From: Bradyrhizobium pachyrhizi
GTDB lineage: Bacteria; Pseudomonadota; Alphaproteobacteria; Rhizobiales; Xanthobacteraceae
Assembly (NCBI RefSeq): GCF_001189245.1
Contig: NZ_LFIQ01000057.1
Location: 143,038 to 179,661 of the forward strand
Length of the DNA stretch: 36,624 bases
Direction of reading: 5' to 3'
Under the pieces are notes generated by a model. The model was not told the origin of the DNA, did no database searches, and saw only the letters and a program-made list of their open reading frames with translations. The translations under genes were made by a program, and so were the position numbers. Shown piece after piece: positions 14,932 through 22,876 of this stretch. Positions within the stretch are counted from its first letter, which is position 1, and each line of letters starts with the position of its first letter.

Positions 14932-16677
14932 GTGAACAACATTCGCTCGACGCTCGCGACGGTGTGGCGCATCGCCTCGCCTTACTTCAACTCCGAGGAC
15001 AAATGGGCGGGCCGCGGGCTGCTTGCGGCGGTCATCGCGATCGAACTGGCGATCGTGGGCATCAACGTTCTGATCACGCAGTGGAACAACCGCTTCTACA
15101 ACGCGCTGCAGGAACGCAATTGGAACTCCTTCGTCAGCGAGATCATCTATTTCTGCGTCGTCGTCGCGTTCTTCATCCTGCTGGCGGTCTACCAGCTCTA
15201 CCTCAATCAATGGCTGCAGATCCGCTGGCGGCAATGGATGACGACACACTATCTCGGGGACTGGCTGCATCAGGCCAATCACTACAGGATGCAGCTCCAG
15301 GGCGACGCTGCCGACAACCCCGACCAGCGCATGACCGACGACGTCAAGCTGTTCGTCGATCGCACGCTCACGCTCGGCCTCGGCCTGTTGAGCTCGGTCG
15401 TCACGCTGGCGTCTTTTCTCACCCTGTTGTGGGGCCTTTCCAATGAGGCACCGCTGCATTTGTTCGGCACGGAATATTCAATTCCCGGCTACCTTGTCTG
15501 GTGCGCGCTGATCTACTCGGTGCTCGGCACCGTGCTGACCCATCTGATCGGCTGGCCGCTGGTCGGCATCGATTTCAAGCAGCAGCAATACGAGGCCGAT
15601 TTCCGCTTCAACCTGGTGCGCGTGCGGGAAAACTCCGAGCAGATCGCGCTGCTGCAGGGCGAACCGGCCGAGCGCGAGCGCCTGCGCGTTCGCTTCGGAC
15701 GCGTGGTGGAGAACTGGATCGCCCTCATGAACCGGACCAAGAAGATCACGGCGTTCACGGCGAGCTATAATCAGGCCTCGGTGATCTTCCCCTATGTGCT
15801 GGTGGCGCCGGCCTACTTTGCGCAAAAGATCCAGCTCGGCGGCATGATGCAGACCGCATCGGCGTTTTCGAACGTCCAGGGCGCGTTCTCGTACTTCGTC
15901 ACCATCTATCGTCAACTGGCCGAATGGCAGGCGGTGGTGAACCGGCTCGATGGATTCGAGGCAGGGATCGCGGCGGCATCAAAGCTCGCCAAACGCGACG
16001 ACCGAATTCATGTCACGGCGACGCCGGGCGACGGCGCCGTCAGCCTGCAGGATCTGGTGCTGCGGCTGCCGGACGGCACGCCGCTGCTGAACGCGGACCG
16101 GTTCGGCTTCCGCAAGGGCGAGCGCACGCTGATGACCGGCCCCTCCGGCGCCGGCAAGTCGACGCTATTCCGCGCGATCGCCGGCATCTGGCCGTTCGGC
16201 GACGGCGCGGTCGATATCCCGGCCAATGCCAGCCTGATGATGCTGCCGCAACGTCCCTATCTGCCGATCGGCTCGCTGCATGACGCCGTCGTCTATCCGG
16301 GCGAGGCCACGCAATTCGATGCGGGACGGGTCCGCGAGGTTCTCACCGCCGTCGGATTGCCGCAGCTTGCGTCGCGGCTCGAGGAGCAGGCGCATTGGAA
16401 CCGGATGCTGTCGCTCGGCGAGCAGCAGCGGCTCGGCATCGCGCGGGCGCTGCTGCATGCGCCGCAGTTCCTGTTTCTGGACGAGGCGACGGCCTCGCTC
16501 GACGAGCCGTCGGAAGCCGCGCTGTACAGGCTGATTGCCGAGAAGCTGCCCGGCACCACGGTGGTTTCGATCGGCCACCGCTCGACGCTCGACACCTTCC
16601 ATCAGCGCAATGTCACGCTGGTCCGCGACGGCGACCGCTTCACCCTGCGCGACGCGGCCAAGGTCGCCGCGTCGTAA
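14932..16677 (+). CDS. SbmA/BacA-like ABC transporter with fused ATPase (BclA type)
   Basis: 581-aa inner-membrane half-transporter. Residues about 20-330 are an SbmA/BacA-type membrane domain (FYNALQERNWNSFVSE, YLNQWLQIRWRQWMTTHYL, DNPDQRMTDDVKLFVD). The ATPase domain holds Walker A GPSGAGKST (403-411), signature LSLGEQQR (493-500) and Walker B FLFLDE (513-518). BclA of photosynthetic Bradyrhizobium has this architecture, imports plant NCR peptides and is needed for bacteroid differentiation; the same family includes YddA and vitamin B12/peptide importers. Orthology with BclA is not proved. Start is GTG 14932, with GGAG 11 nt upstream. A hairpin follows the gene. Confidence 0.9.
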   Translation: MNNIRSTLATVWRIASPYFNSEDKWAGRGLLAAVIAIELAIVGINVLITQWNNRFYNALQERNWNSFVSEIIYFCVVVAFFILLAVYQLYLNQWLQIRWRQWMTTHYLGDWLHQANHYRMQLQGDAADNPDQRMTDDVKLFVDRTLTLGLGLLSSVVTLASFLTLLWGLSNEAPLHLFGTEYSIPGYLVWCALIYSVLGTVLTHLIGWPLVGIDFKQQQYEADFRFNLVRVRENSEQIALLQGEPAERERLRVRFGRVVENWIALMNRTKKITAFTASYNQASVIFPYVLVAPAYFAQKIQLGGMMQTASAFSNVQGAFSYFVTIYRQLAEWQAVVNRLDGFEAGIAAASKLAKRDDRIHVTATPGDGAVSLQDLVLRLPDGTPLLNADRFGFRKGERTLMTGPSGAGKSTLFRAIAGIWPFGDGAVDIPANASLMMLPQRPYLPIGSLHDAVVYPGEATQFDAGRVREVLTAVGLPQLASRLEEQAHWNRMLSLGEQQRLGIARALLHAPQFLFLDEATASLDEPSEAALYRLIAEKLPGTTVVSIGHRSTLDTFHQRNVTLVRDGDRFTLRDAAKVAAS

Positions 16678-16688
16678 GCAGCATGACA

Positions 16689-16716
16689 GGTCAGCCGCCA
16701 CGGCTTGCGGCTGACC
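16689..16716 (+). terminator. hairpin downstream of the BclA-like gene
   Basis: GGTCAGCCGC (16689-16698), 8-nt loop, GCGGCTGACC (16707-16716), starting 11 nt after the stop codon. The 10-bp stem is perfect but no T run follows, so it could be a stabilising 3' hairpin rather than a true intrinsic terminator. Confidence 0.55.
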
Positions 16717-16784
16717 CCGGCGGGGGCACAGGTTTCGCGAACGCCTTTCGCTATTGTCTGCTCTGCGCCGATCAGACCTATCCG

Positions 16785-16822
16785 CAAAAACAAAAGGGGC
16801 GGCAGATTGCTCTACCGCCCCT
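16785..16822 (-). terminator. intrinsic terminator of the porin gene
   Basis: On the minus strand: AGGGGCGG, 12-nt loop, CCGCCCCT (16815-16822 with 16795-16802), followed by TTTGTTTTTG. It lies 19 nt past the porin stop codon. Confidence 0.88.
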
Positions 16823-16841
16823 CGATCCCCGGAAGGAGAGA

Positions 16842-17837
16842 TTACTTCAGGTTGGACATCGCGGTCAGGTCGACCGAGAGCTTGGCGATGCCGGCCGCGC
16901 CGCACCAGTTGGAGCCGAGGCCCGACGGATTGATCGGGGTGACATTGGCGGTCCCGCCCGCGGTGTAGTCGCTGGTGAAGGCGTTGCAATCACCCTTCGA
17001 CATATCCGTGTCGGAGTAGCGCAGATCGAGCGTGAACACCTTGTAGGTGAAGCCGATGCCGATGTTCCAGGTGTTGTAGTCGGCATATTTGATGCCGCCC
17101 GGGAATGCCGGAACGCCGTAGAAGCTGTCCGAGGTGCCGAACCACTGCCGGCCGAACTCGCCCGACACGTACATGCCGACGCCGCTGGTGCCGAACACGG
17201 TGCTCGGCGCGGTGTACTTGCCGATGATCGAGGAGTAGTTGCCCCAGGCGCCGGTGTTGAGGAAGTTCGGCGAGTAGTACTCGTTCAGCGTGAACGCCCA
17301 GTTGTCGTTCACGGTGTAGGTCACCTTGCCGTAGACTTCGAAGAACGAGACGTCCTTCTTCATCACGTTGAGGTTGGTCAGGGTGTTGGCCTGGCAGTCC
17401 GGGCTCAGCGGATTGCCGGCGAAGTCGGCCACCGCACCGCCGCCGTAGTAGCAGGTTCCGCCCGGATACAGGTAGCCCCAGACACCGATGTCGAAGGCGA
17501 ACGCGCCGAAGGTCGGGCGGATACCGCCGTAGACGTCGATTTCGGCCGCGGCGCGGTTCGGGAACGAAATGCTCTCGCCGGCCACGCCGACATAGAGCTG
17601 CAGGTCCTTGTTGACGTTGTAGCGCGGCTCGAAATAGGCCGAGACCGAAGGATTGTGGTTGGACTGGGTGACGCCGCGGAAGATGTAGTCGCTCATGATG
17701 GCGCTGCCGAAGGCGACATCCCAGGGATCGAAGGGAGCCGGCGGCGGCGCCTTGACGGCCTTCACCGCCATGTCAGCTGCCATTGCCGAGCTCGAAATCA
17801 TTGCTAGCGCCGTTGCTAACAAAGCCAGTTTCTTCAT
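16842..17837 (-). CDS. TorF-type putative outer-membrane porin (Gcw_chp family)
   Basis: Predicted 331-aa outer-membrane beta-barrel. The signal peptide MKKLALLATALAMISSSAMA is cleaved before ADMAVKAVKAPPPAP, a leader usual in rhizobial porins. The first strand SDYIFRGVTQSNHNPSVSAYFE is the hallmark of the TorF/Gcw_chp family. Further amphipathic strands (YVGVAGESISF, AEIDVYGGIRPTFG, WAFTLNEYYSPNFLN, TWNIGIGFTYKVFTLDLRYSDTD) lead to the C-terminus KLSVDLTAMSNLK. Four Cys (CYYGG, DCQ, DCN, WCG) may form disulfides. The ATG at 17837 is preferred because GGGGA lies 5 nt upstream; another ATG lies four codons earlier. Transported solute unknown. Confidence 0.87.
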   Translation of the reverse strand: MKKLALLATALAMISSSAMAADMAVKAVKAPPPAPFDPWDVAFGSAIMSDYIFRGVTQSNHNPSVSAYFEPRYNVNKDLQLYVGVAGESISFPNRAAAEIDVYGGIRPTFGAFAFDIGVWGYLYPGGTCYYGGGAVADFAGNPLSPDCQANTLTNLNVMKKDVSFFEVYGKVTYTVNDNWAFTLNEYYSPNFLNTGAWGNYSSIIGKYTAPSTVFGTSGVGMYVSGEFGRQWFGTSDSFYGVPAFPGGIKYADYNTWNIGIGFTYKVFTLDLRYSDTDMSKGDCNAFTSDYTAGGTANVTPINPSGLGSNWCGAAGIAKLSVDLTAMSNLK

Positions 17838-18231
17838 GACGATCCCCATCTACTTGTTCAGACAGCCCGGCTCCGGTGGCCCCCAGGGCGGCGCGATAAC
17901 GGACTGCAACTAAATCGCGTGTGGCCAATCTGAGGCTCGTGCACGGTACCGTGAAGCCAAAAAGACATGCATGTGCCGCCTTTTTAGGCGTTCTAGCCAT
18001 ATTGCCGCATGTTGATTTGCGGGTGTTGCATTTGCACCACAAGACCTCTGCTCCCGCACCGGTTGAATGGGTCACCAGGACAGGGAAACAGCAACAGTCG
18101 GCTCGGCGGAAGAGCATCGGCGCGAATCGCCGTGCCCGCAAAAGCACGGATGGTCATCGCATCTACGGAAGAAGCCGCAGCGTGGCGCGCTGCGGCTTCG
18201 ATCAGTTGAACCTCGGCAATGTGGCAGCGGC
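17838..18231. other. non-coding interval upstream of the porin gene
   Basis: About 390 bp without a credible gene. It must hold the porin promoter. Two short palindromes stand out: CACGGTACCGTG (17942-17953) and ACATGCATGT (17967-17976). CGCC-ttttta-GGCG near 17977-17990 is a small inverted repeat. These could be operators, but I cannot tie them to a regulator. Confidence 0.5.
18171..18199 (-). terminator. hairpin downstream of the histone-like gene
   Basis: GAAGCCGCAGCG (18171-18182), 5-nt loop, CGCTGCGGCTTC (18188-18199). It lies 33 nt past the stop of the histone-like gene. The 12-bp stem is perfect, but on the minus strand only TTCC follows, so efficiency is uncertain. Confidence 0.7.
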
Positions 18232-18660
18232 TTAGTGGTGCTCGCCCCCGTCGGCCGACCCGGCAATCCAGCCCGGCGCCGGTTCGTGGCTCGGTGTGGC
18301 CCAGCTCGGAGCCGGCTGCGGCTCGGGCTCGGGCGCCGGGGGTGCCGCGACCGGGGCAGCCGGCTTCGACGCAGCAGCCTTCTTCGGAGCAGCGGCCTTC
18401 TTCGGCGCGCTCTTCTTGGCGGCGGCTTTCTTGGCAGCCCTCTTGGCGGCCTTCTTCGGTGCAGCCTTCTTGGCAGCTTTCTTTGCCGTTTTCTTTGCAG
18501 CTTTCTTGGCCGACTTCTTCGCCGATTTCTTTGCAGTCTTCCTGGCGGATTTCTTCGCAGCCTTCTTGGCCGACTTCTTCGCGGACCTCTTCTTCGCCGC
18601 TACCACCTTCTTGGCCTTTTTGGCCTTCTTGCTTTTCTTCGCCTTCTTCGACTTCGCCAT
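18232..18660 (-). CDS. histone H1-like Lys/Ala-rich nucleoid protein
   Basis: Predicted 142-aa, extremely basic DNA-binding protein. Residues about 2-95 are almost entirely Lys, Ala, Ser and Arg in AAKK/SAKK-type short repeats, resembling the tail of eukaryotic histone H1 and bacterial H1-like proteins. The last 40 residues switch to a Pro/Glu/Ala tail (PPAPEPEPQPAPSWATP...ending SADGGEHH). AGGAGG lies 6-7 nt before ATG 18660, which fixes the start; a longer in-frame extension is not supported. The repetitive tract should be prone to length change. It probably compacts DNA; specific binding is not expected. Confidence 0.9.
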   Translation of the reverse strand: MAKSKKAKKSKKAKKAKKVVAAKKRSAKKSAKKAAKKSARKTAKKSAKKSAKKAAKKTAKKAAKKAAPKKAAKRAAKKAAAKKSAPKKAAAPKKAAASKPAAPVAAPPAPEPEPQPAPSWATPSHEPAPGWIAGSADGGEHH

Positions 18661-18875
18661 CGTGGTCCTCCTGTTGCCGCTATCTGAGTCCACCGGGCGT
18701 ATTGAACTGATCGCTTGCCGGACGTTGGCTGCACCTCGAGGAGAGGCACTCTCCACTTCGCTTGTCGGGCATGATGGCCGCGCGATCGCTTCGCGTCTGT
18801 GGCAAGGAAGCGCCGGTCCTTTCACGTTGCGTCAGGGCAAGGCTGAGGTCCGGATCATGCTCGAGTGGCAGTCGA

Positions 18876-20192
18876 TCAATTCAATCCTGGCCGGGGACCT
18901 CCTGTCGCCCAATCGAGAAGCTCAATCGTGTGCACCACAGGAACTGACGTACCGCCGGCAATCTGAACCATGCAGCCAATATTGCCCGCAGCGATCATGT
19001 CCGGTTTGACAAGCGCAATATTGGCGACCTTGCGATCGCGCAATCTGCTCGCAATGTCGGGCTGGAGAATGTTGTAGGTCCCCGCCGAACCGCAACACAA
19101 ATGGCTCTCGGGCACATCTTTCACCACGAATCCATTCTTGGAAAGCAATTCTTTCGGAAGTTGAGTGATTTTCTGTCCATGCTGCAACGAACAAGCGGAG
19201 TGATAGGCGACGGTGATGTCGCCTTTCTGCGTTGAAGGCGCGAGCTCGAGGCCAGCAAGATACTCGGTGATATCCTTTGCCAGCGCCGAGATTCGCTTGG
19301 CCGGCTCCGCGAATGTTTTGTCCTCGCGCAGCAGGTAGCCGTAGTCTTTGACAACTGTCCCACAGCCCGAGGTCGTCACCAGGATGGCGTCGAGCCCTTC
19401 TCTGTCCGCTTCCCTTTGCCACACCGTGATGTTGGCCCGCGCGCGCGCCAGCGCGTCGCCGTCCTGTCCCATGTGATGGGTCAACGCGCCGCAGCATTGC
19501 TCGTCCTTGACCAGCACCACCTCGACGCCGTGCCTGGTCAGGACATTGATCGCGGCCTGATTGATGCGTGGCGCCAGCACCTGCTGGGCGCAGCCCTGCA
19601 GCAGCGCGACCCTGCCGCGCCGCCGGCCGATCGGCGCAAACACGGTTCCCGCAGCCGGCCCCGGCTGCGGCAGGCCGCGCGGCGCGAGCGCCAGCATCGC
19701 CTTGATCCGCCGCAGCAGACCCGGACTCGACGCTCCGACCGACGGCGTCGGCAGCAGTGCGGCGAACGGACGTGCGAGCCCGGCCAGGATCATGCTGATT
19801 CGGAACAGGCCCGGCCGCGGCAGCACAAGGGCGAGAACCGACCGCAGCAGCCGCTCGGTCAGCGGTCTCCGGTAATCCCGCTCGATCCGGACCCGGGCCT
19901 GGTCGACGAGGTGCATGTAGTTCACGCCCGACGGACAGGTGGTCATGCAGGCAAGGCACGACAGGCAGCGGTCGATATGCTTGACCACGTCGGCCGTCGG
20001 CGGCTTGTCCTTCTCCAGCATCTCCTTGATCAGGTAGATGCGGCCGCGCGGGCTATCGAGCTCGTCGCCGAGCAGCACATAGGTCGGGCAGGTCGCGGTG
20101 CAGAAGCCGCAATGCACGCAGGCGCGCAGGATCTTGTCGGCTTCCTTGATGTCGGGATCGGCGAGCTGCGCCAGGGAAAACTCGGTCTTCAT
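18876..20192 (-). CDS. glcF: glycolate oxidase iron-sulfur subunit GlcF
   Basis: 438-aa [4Fe-4S] subunit of the membrane-associated glycolate oxidase, passing electrons from GlcD/GlcE to quinone. Two ferredoxin clusters are bound by Cys25, 28, 31, 35 (CVHCGFCTATCP) and Cys76, 79, 82, 86 (CLSCLACMTTCPSG). Two CCG domains follow, with CCGALTHHMGQDG in the first and CCGSAGTYNILQP in the second. The N-terminus MKTEFSLAQLADPDIKEADKILRACVHCGFC matches GlcF closely. It overlaps the end of glcE by 4 nt (ATGA), indicating translational coupling. glcD is not adjacent here; it lies about 4.6 kb away on the same strand. Confidence 0.96.
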   Translation of the reverse strand: MKTEFSLAQLADPDIKEADKILRACVHCGFCTATCPTYVLLGDELDSPRGRIYLIKEMLEKDKPPTADVVKHIDRCLSCLACMTTCPSGVNYMHLVDQARVRIERDYRRPLTERLLRSVLALVLPRPGLFRISMILAGLARPFAALLPTPSVGASSPGLLRRIKAMLALAPRGLPQPGPAAGTVFAPIGRRRGRVALLQGCAQQVLAPRINQAAINVLTRHGVEVVLVKDEQCCGALTHHMGQDGDALARARANITVWQREADREGLDAILVTTSGCGTVVKDYGYLLREDKTFAEPAKRISALAKDITEYLAGLELAPSTQKGDITVAYHSACSLQHGQKITQLPKELLSKNGFVVKDVPESHLCCGSAGTYNILQPDIASRLRDRKVANIALVKPDMIAAGNIGCMVQIAGGTSVPVVHTIELLDWATGGPRPGLN

Positions 20193-21427
20193 GCAGCCCC
20201 GCCTCGCATCATCCGGCCGCGGTTGAGGACGGACCTCGGATCGAAGCTCGCCCGGACCCGTTCACCGAGCGCGGCAAGCCCGGCCGCCTGCGGCTGGAAC
20301 ACATCGACCGCCCGGCGCACATCCTCGGTGGCGCGGATCAGGGTAGCGTGCCCGCCGATCGCCTCGACCTGGCCGCGGACCAGCGTGGCCTGGGCGTCGG
20401 CGCCCGGCGGCACCGCGGCCCAGATCAGCCCCCCGCCCCAATCGTAGATCACGTCGCCACCGGTGGCGCGCGACAACGCCTGGCCCAGCGTGCCGCCAGA
20501 GGCCGGCGGGCAAACGATACGCCACACCGGCCAGGCCCCGAGCGCGCCGTTCGCCGCGAACGGCACCACGTCGCGCAGCGCGCTCCAGATTGCGGCCGAC
20601 GCATCGTCGGCGAGGCTGTCGACCGTGCCATAGGACGAGAGCGTCTGGCTCAGCGAGGCCGCCCGATGTGCCGCCGACGCCGAAATCCCCTCGAGCCGCA
20701 CCAGCGTGACCGGCTGGCCTGAGGCTGCGAGGCCGGCCAGCGCACCGCCCCCGGACCGCAACGCCGAACCCGGCAGATGCGCGGCGCCGGAGACGTCGAA
20801 GGGCGAACCCAGCGCCGCCGTCATCGCCTTGTTGGCGGTGACGTCGTCGAGCCCGCGCAGCAGCAGCGTCCGCTCTGCTTCCGGCTTCGGCATGACCTTA
20901 AGCGTGACCTCGGTCATGACCGCGAGCGTGCCCCAGGAACCCGTCAGCAGCTTGCAGAGATCGTAGCCGGTGACGTTCTTCACCACCCGCCCGCCGGTCT
21001 TGAAGCTGTCGCCGAACCCGGACACTGCGTGCGCCCCGAGCAGATGATCCCTGATACCGCCGGCCTTGATGCGGCGGGGACCGGCCAGTCCGGCGCCGAT
21101 CATGCCGCCGATCGTGCCGGCACCCGCGGTGCCGAACAGCACAGACGTGTCCATCGGCTCGAAGGCGAATTGCTGGTTCTTGGCATCGATCAGGGATTGC
21201 ACGTCGGCGAGCGGCGCGCCGGCCTGTACGGTGATGATCAGCTCGTTCGGCTCATAGGAGGTGACCGCATTCAGCGCCGAGACGTCGAGCAGCGCATTGG
21301 TTGCCATCGGATGGCCGATGGCGCGCTTCGATCCATGTCCAATGACCTCAAGCGGCTGCTCGCCGGCGACCGCCGCGCGCACCACTTCCTCGACGTCTTT
21401 TGCGTCTCTGACCTTGAGCGTATCCAC
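20189..21427 (-). CDS. glcE: glycolate oxidase FAD-binding subunit GlcE
   Basis: 412-aa FAD-binding subunit. The PCMH domain is visible in TVQAGAPLADVQSLIDAKNQQFAFEPMD (about 67-94), SVLFGTAGAGTIGGMIGAGLAGPRRIKAGGIRDHLLGAHAVSGFGDSF (about 95-142) and GGRVVKNVTGYDLCKLLTGSWGTLAVMTEVTLKVMP (about 145-180). The C-terminal part is the usual less conserved region. The start is GTG 21427; a stop codon lies two codons upstream in frame, so no longer form exists. It follows the ArsR gene by 32 bp and overlaps glcF by 4 nt, so ArsR-glcE-glcF is probably one transcript. Confidence 0.96.
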   Translation of the reverse strand: MDTLKVRDAKDVEEVVRAAVAGEQPLEVIGHGSKRAIGHPMATNALLDVSALNAVTSYEPNELIITVQAGAPLADVQSLIDAKNQQFAFEPMDTSVLFGTAGAGTIGGMIGAGLAGPRRIKAGGIRDHLLGAHAVSGFGDSFKTGGRVVKNVTGYDLCKLLTGSWGTLAVMTEVTLKVMPKPEAERTLLLRGLDDVTANKAMTAALGSPFDVSGAAHLPGSALRSGGGALAGLAASGQPVTLVRLEGISASAAHRAASLSQTLSSYGTVDSLADDASAAIWSALRDVVPFAANGALGAWPVWRIVCPPASGGTLGQALSRATGGDVIYDWGGGLIWAAVPPGADAQATLVRGQVEAIGGHATLIRATEDVRRAVDVFQPQAAGLAALGERVRASFDPRSVLNRGRMMRGGAA

Positions 21428-21459
21428 GCCCTAGCCGGTAGCCAAATTCGGCTCCGAAA

Positions 21460-22149
21460 TCAAATGCGCGCGCCGAACAAATTTCTGAATGCGAGGAGTC
21501 CGGCGTCGGTGATTTCGACGGAGCGGCCCTGCGGCCGGCGCCGGATCCAGTCCCGTTGCAATGCAAGGTCGGCAACCGCTGCCCCTGCCCGCCCGGCCAG
21601 ATGCGGACGCCGCTCGCTCCAGTCGAGACACGGCCGGCACAGGACCCGCCGGCTCCGCGCCGGCGAACGCAGGTCGATGCCGAGATCGCCGAGAAAAGCA
21701 CGGCCGGAAGCAGTCAGCTCGCCGGCCTCCTGGTCGAGATTGAGATGGCCGCGGTCCAGCATCGCGTCGGTGACGGCGACGCCGAGCTCGCCGGCAAGGT
21801 GGTCGTAGCAGGTCCGGGCCCGGCGCATCTCGGGATCGATGCGCGGCGGTGGCCGGGACGGGTCCGGATCGATCGCGGCAACCGTCATCATGCCCTCGAG
21901 CATCTGCGCAACCAGCGGGGTGGCCAGCCGGTAGAAGCGCCGCGGGCCGCGCCGCTCGACCTTGAGCAGCGCCCGTTCGACAAGCCGCGAAAGGTGCCAG
22001 CTCGCCGTCTGCGGCGTCACGCCCGCGACCAGCGCCAGCTCGCTCGCAGTCTGCGCCCGCCCGTCCATCAGCCGCGACAGGATGCTGGCGCGGCCGGGAT
22101 CGGCGATCAGCCCGGCGAGTTCGGCAAGCTCCGGTGCGATGGTCTGCAT
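21460..22149 (-). CDS. ArsR/SmtB-type winged-helix regulator
   Basis: 229-aa regulator. Residues about 1-85 are an ArsR HTH: IAPELAELAGLIADPGRASILSRLMDGRAQTASELALVAGVTPQTASWHLSRLVERALLKVERRGPRRFYRLA. The remainder (about 90-229) is an extra domain with CYDHLAGELGVAVTDAMLDRGHL and a late CRPCLDWSERRPHLAGRAGAAVADL, found in a subfamily of longer ArsR proteins. The Cys-x-x-Cys (CRPC) could sense metal or redox, but this is inference. GGAG lies 7 nt before ATG 22149. It heads the glcEF unit and diverges from a Tat-exported ABM gene, with a perfect palindrome between them. Confidence 0.9.
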   Translation of the reverse strand: MQTIAPELAELAGLIADPGRASILSRLMDGRAQTASELALVAGVTPQTASWHLSRLVERALLKVERRGPRRFYRLATPLVAQMLEGMMTVAAIDPDPSRPPPRIDPEMRRARTCYDHLAGELGVAVTDAMLDRGHLNLDQEAGELTASGRAFLGDLGIDLRSPARSRRVLCRPCLDWSERRPHLAGRAGAAVADLALQRDWIRRRPQGRSVEITDAGLLAFRNLFGARI

Positions 22150-22214
22150 GGCCGGCTCCGCTATCGATCGAAATATGCCCCTTGCGCTTGTCGCACGTCA
22201 CGCCGCTGCAACGC

Positions 22215-22265
22215 TTCGATCATGATCGAAATGTTCACGACATCGACATTTCGATCATCACCGAA
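22215..22265. promoter_or_regulatory. palindromic operator for the ArsR-type regulator, with second site
   Basis: TTCGATCATGATCGAA (22215-22230) is a perfect 16-bp palindrome. TTCGATCATCACCGAA (22250-22265) is a weaker copy whose centre is 35 bp away. Both lie between the divergent ArsR and Tat-ABM genes. ArsR-family repressors bind such inverted repeats, so control of both genes by the ArsR protein is likely but inferred. Confidence 0.72.
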
Positions 22266-22347
22266 CTCGGTTCGCCGAACGATCCATTATCTCTCGCGTT
22301 GCGGTTCGGCCGGCAGGACGGTTGGCGCGAATCATCTGGAGGCGAAC

Positions 22348-22830
22348 ATGAAACGTTCGGAAGTTTCGACCACGACGATGATCCTCACCCGACGATCGGC
22401 CATCGGCTCGTTCGCGATCATGGCGATCGCCGGCGTCTCGCCCTGGGCCGGATCGCAAGCTCGATCGGAGCACAGCAACGGAGGAATGCCAATGAAGCAC
22501 TATGCGATGAGCACGAGAACCATCAGCGACGCGATCAACACATCAGGCCTTCTGGTTGTGGCGCAATGGGAAGCCAAGGAGGGACAGGCCGACAAGGTCG
22601 CGGAAATCCTCGACGGCTTCCTGCCAGAGGCGCAGAAGGACCCCGGCACCAAGCTGTTCCTGATCGGCCGCGGCAAGGACAATCCGGCGCAATTCCTGTT
22701 CTACGAATTGTTCCAGGACGAAGCCGCGTTCAAGGCACATCAGGACAGCGCGGCTTTCAAGACCTACATCGCGGAGCAAGCGCTGCCGCTGCTCGCCAAG
22801 CGCGAGCGGTCGCAATACGCGCTGCTGTGA
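22348..22830 (+). CDS. Tat-exported ABM-fold protein
   Basis: 160-aa protein. Residues about 14-40 form a twin-arginine signal: LTRRSAIGSF then a hydrophobic IMAIAGVSPWAG, cleaved before about residue 40. Residues about 66-155 are an ABM dimeric barrel: LLVVAQWEAKEGQADKVAEILDGFLPEAQKDPGTKLFLIGRGKDNPAQFLFYELFQDEAAFKAHQDSAAFKTYIAEQALPLL. The FYELFQDEAAFKAHQDSAAF segment matches the canonical Y-E-x-Y-D-AF-AH pattern. GGAGG lies 6 nt before ATG 22348. Export by Tat implies folding, and perhaps cofactor loading, in the cytoplasm. It diverges from the ArsR gene. Substrate unknown. Confidence 0.87.
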   Translation: MKRSEVSTTTMILTRRSAIGSFAIMAIAGVSPWAGSQARSEHSNGGMPMKHYAMSTRTISDAINTSGLLVVAQWEAKEGQADKVAEILDGFLPEAQKDPGTKLFLIGRGKDNPAQFLFYELFQDEAAFKAHQDSAAFKTYIAEQALPLLAKRERSQYALL

Positions 22831-22876
22831 AGAAAAGCGCGGCGGGGAGGATGCAAATCCTTCCCGCCGGCGCGGG

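Noticed and set aside
17773..18147. 124-aa open frame upstream of the porin on the minus strand
   Set aside because: It overlaps the porin start and has no Shine-Dalgarno or domain; the region looks like a promoter.
18380..18650. Tandem repeats resembling a CRISPR array
   Set aside because: The periodic sequence encodes the Lys/Ala repeats of the histone-like protein; there are no distinct spacers.
18661..18825. N-terminal extension of the histone-like protein
   Set aside because: AGGAGG immediately before ATG 18660 fixes the start, and the extension has different composition.
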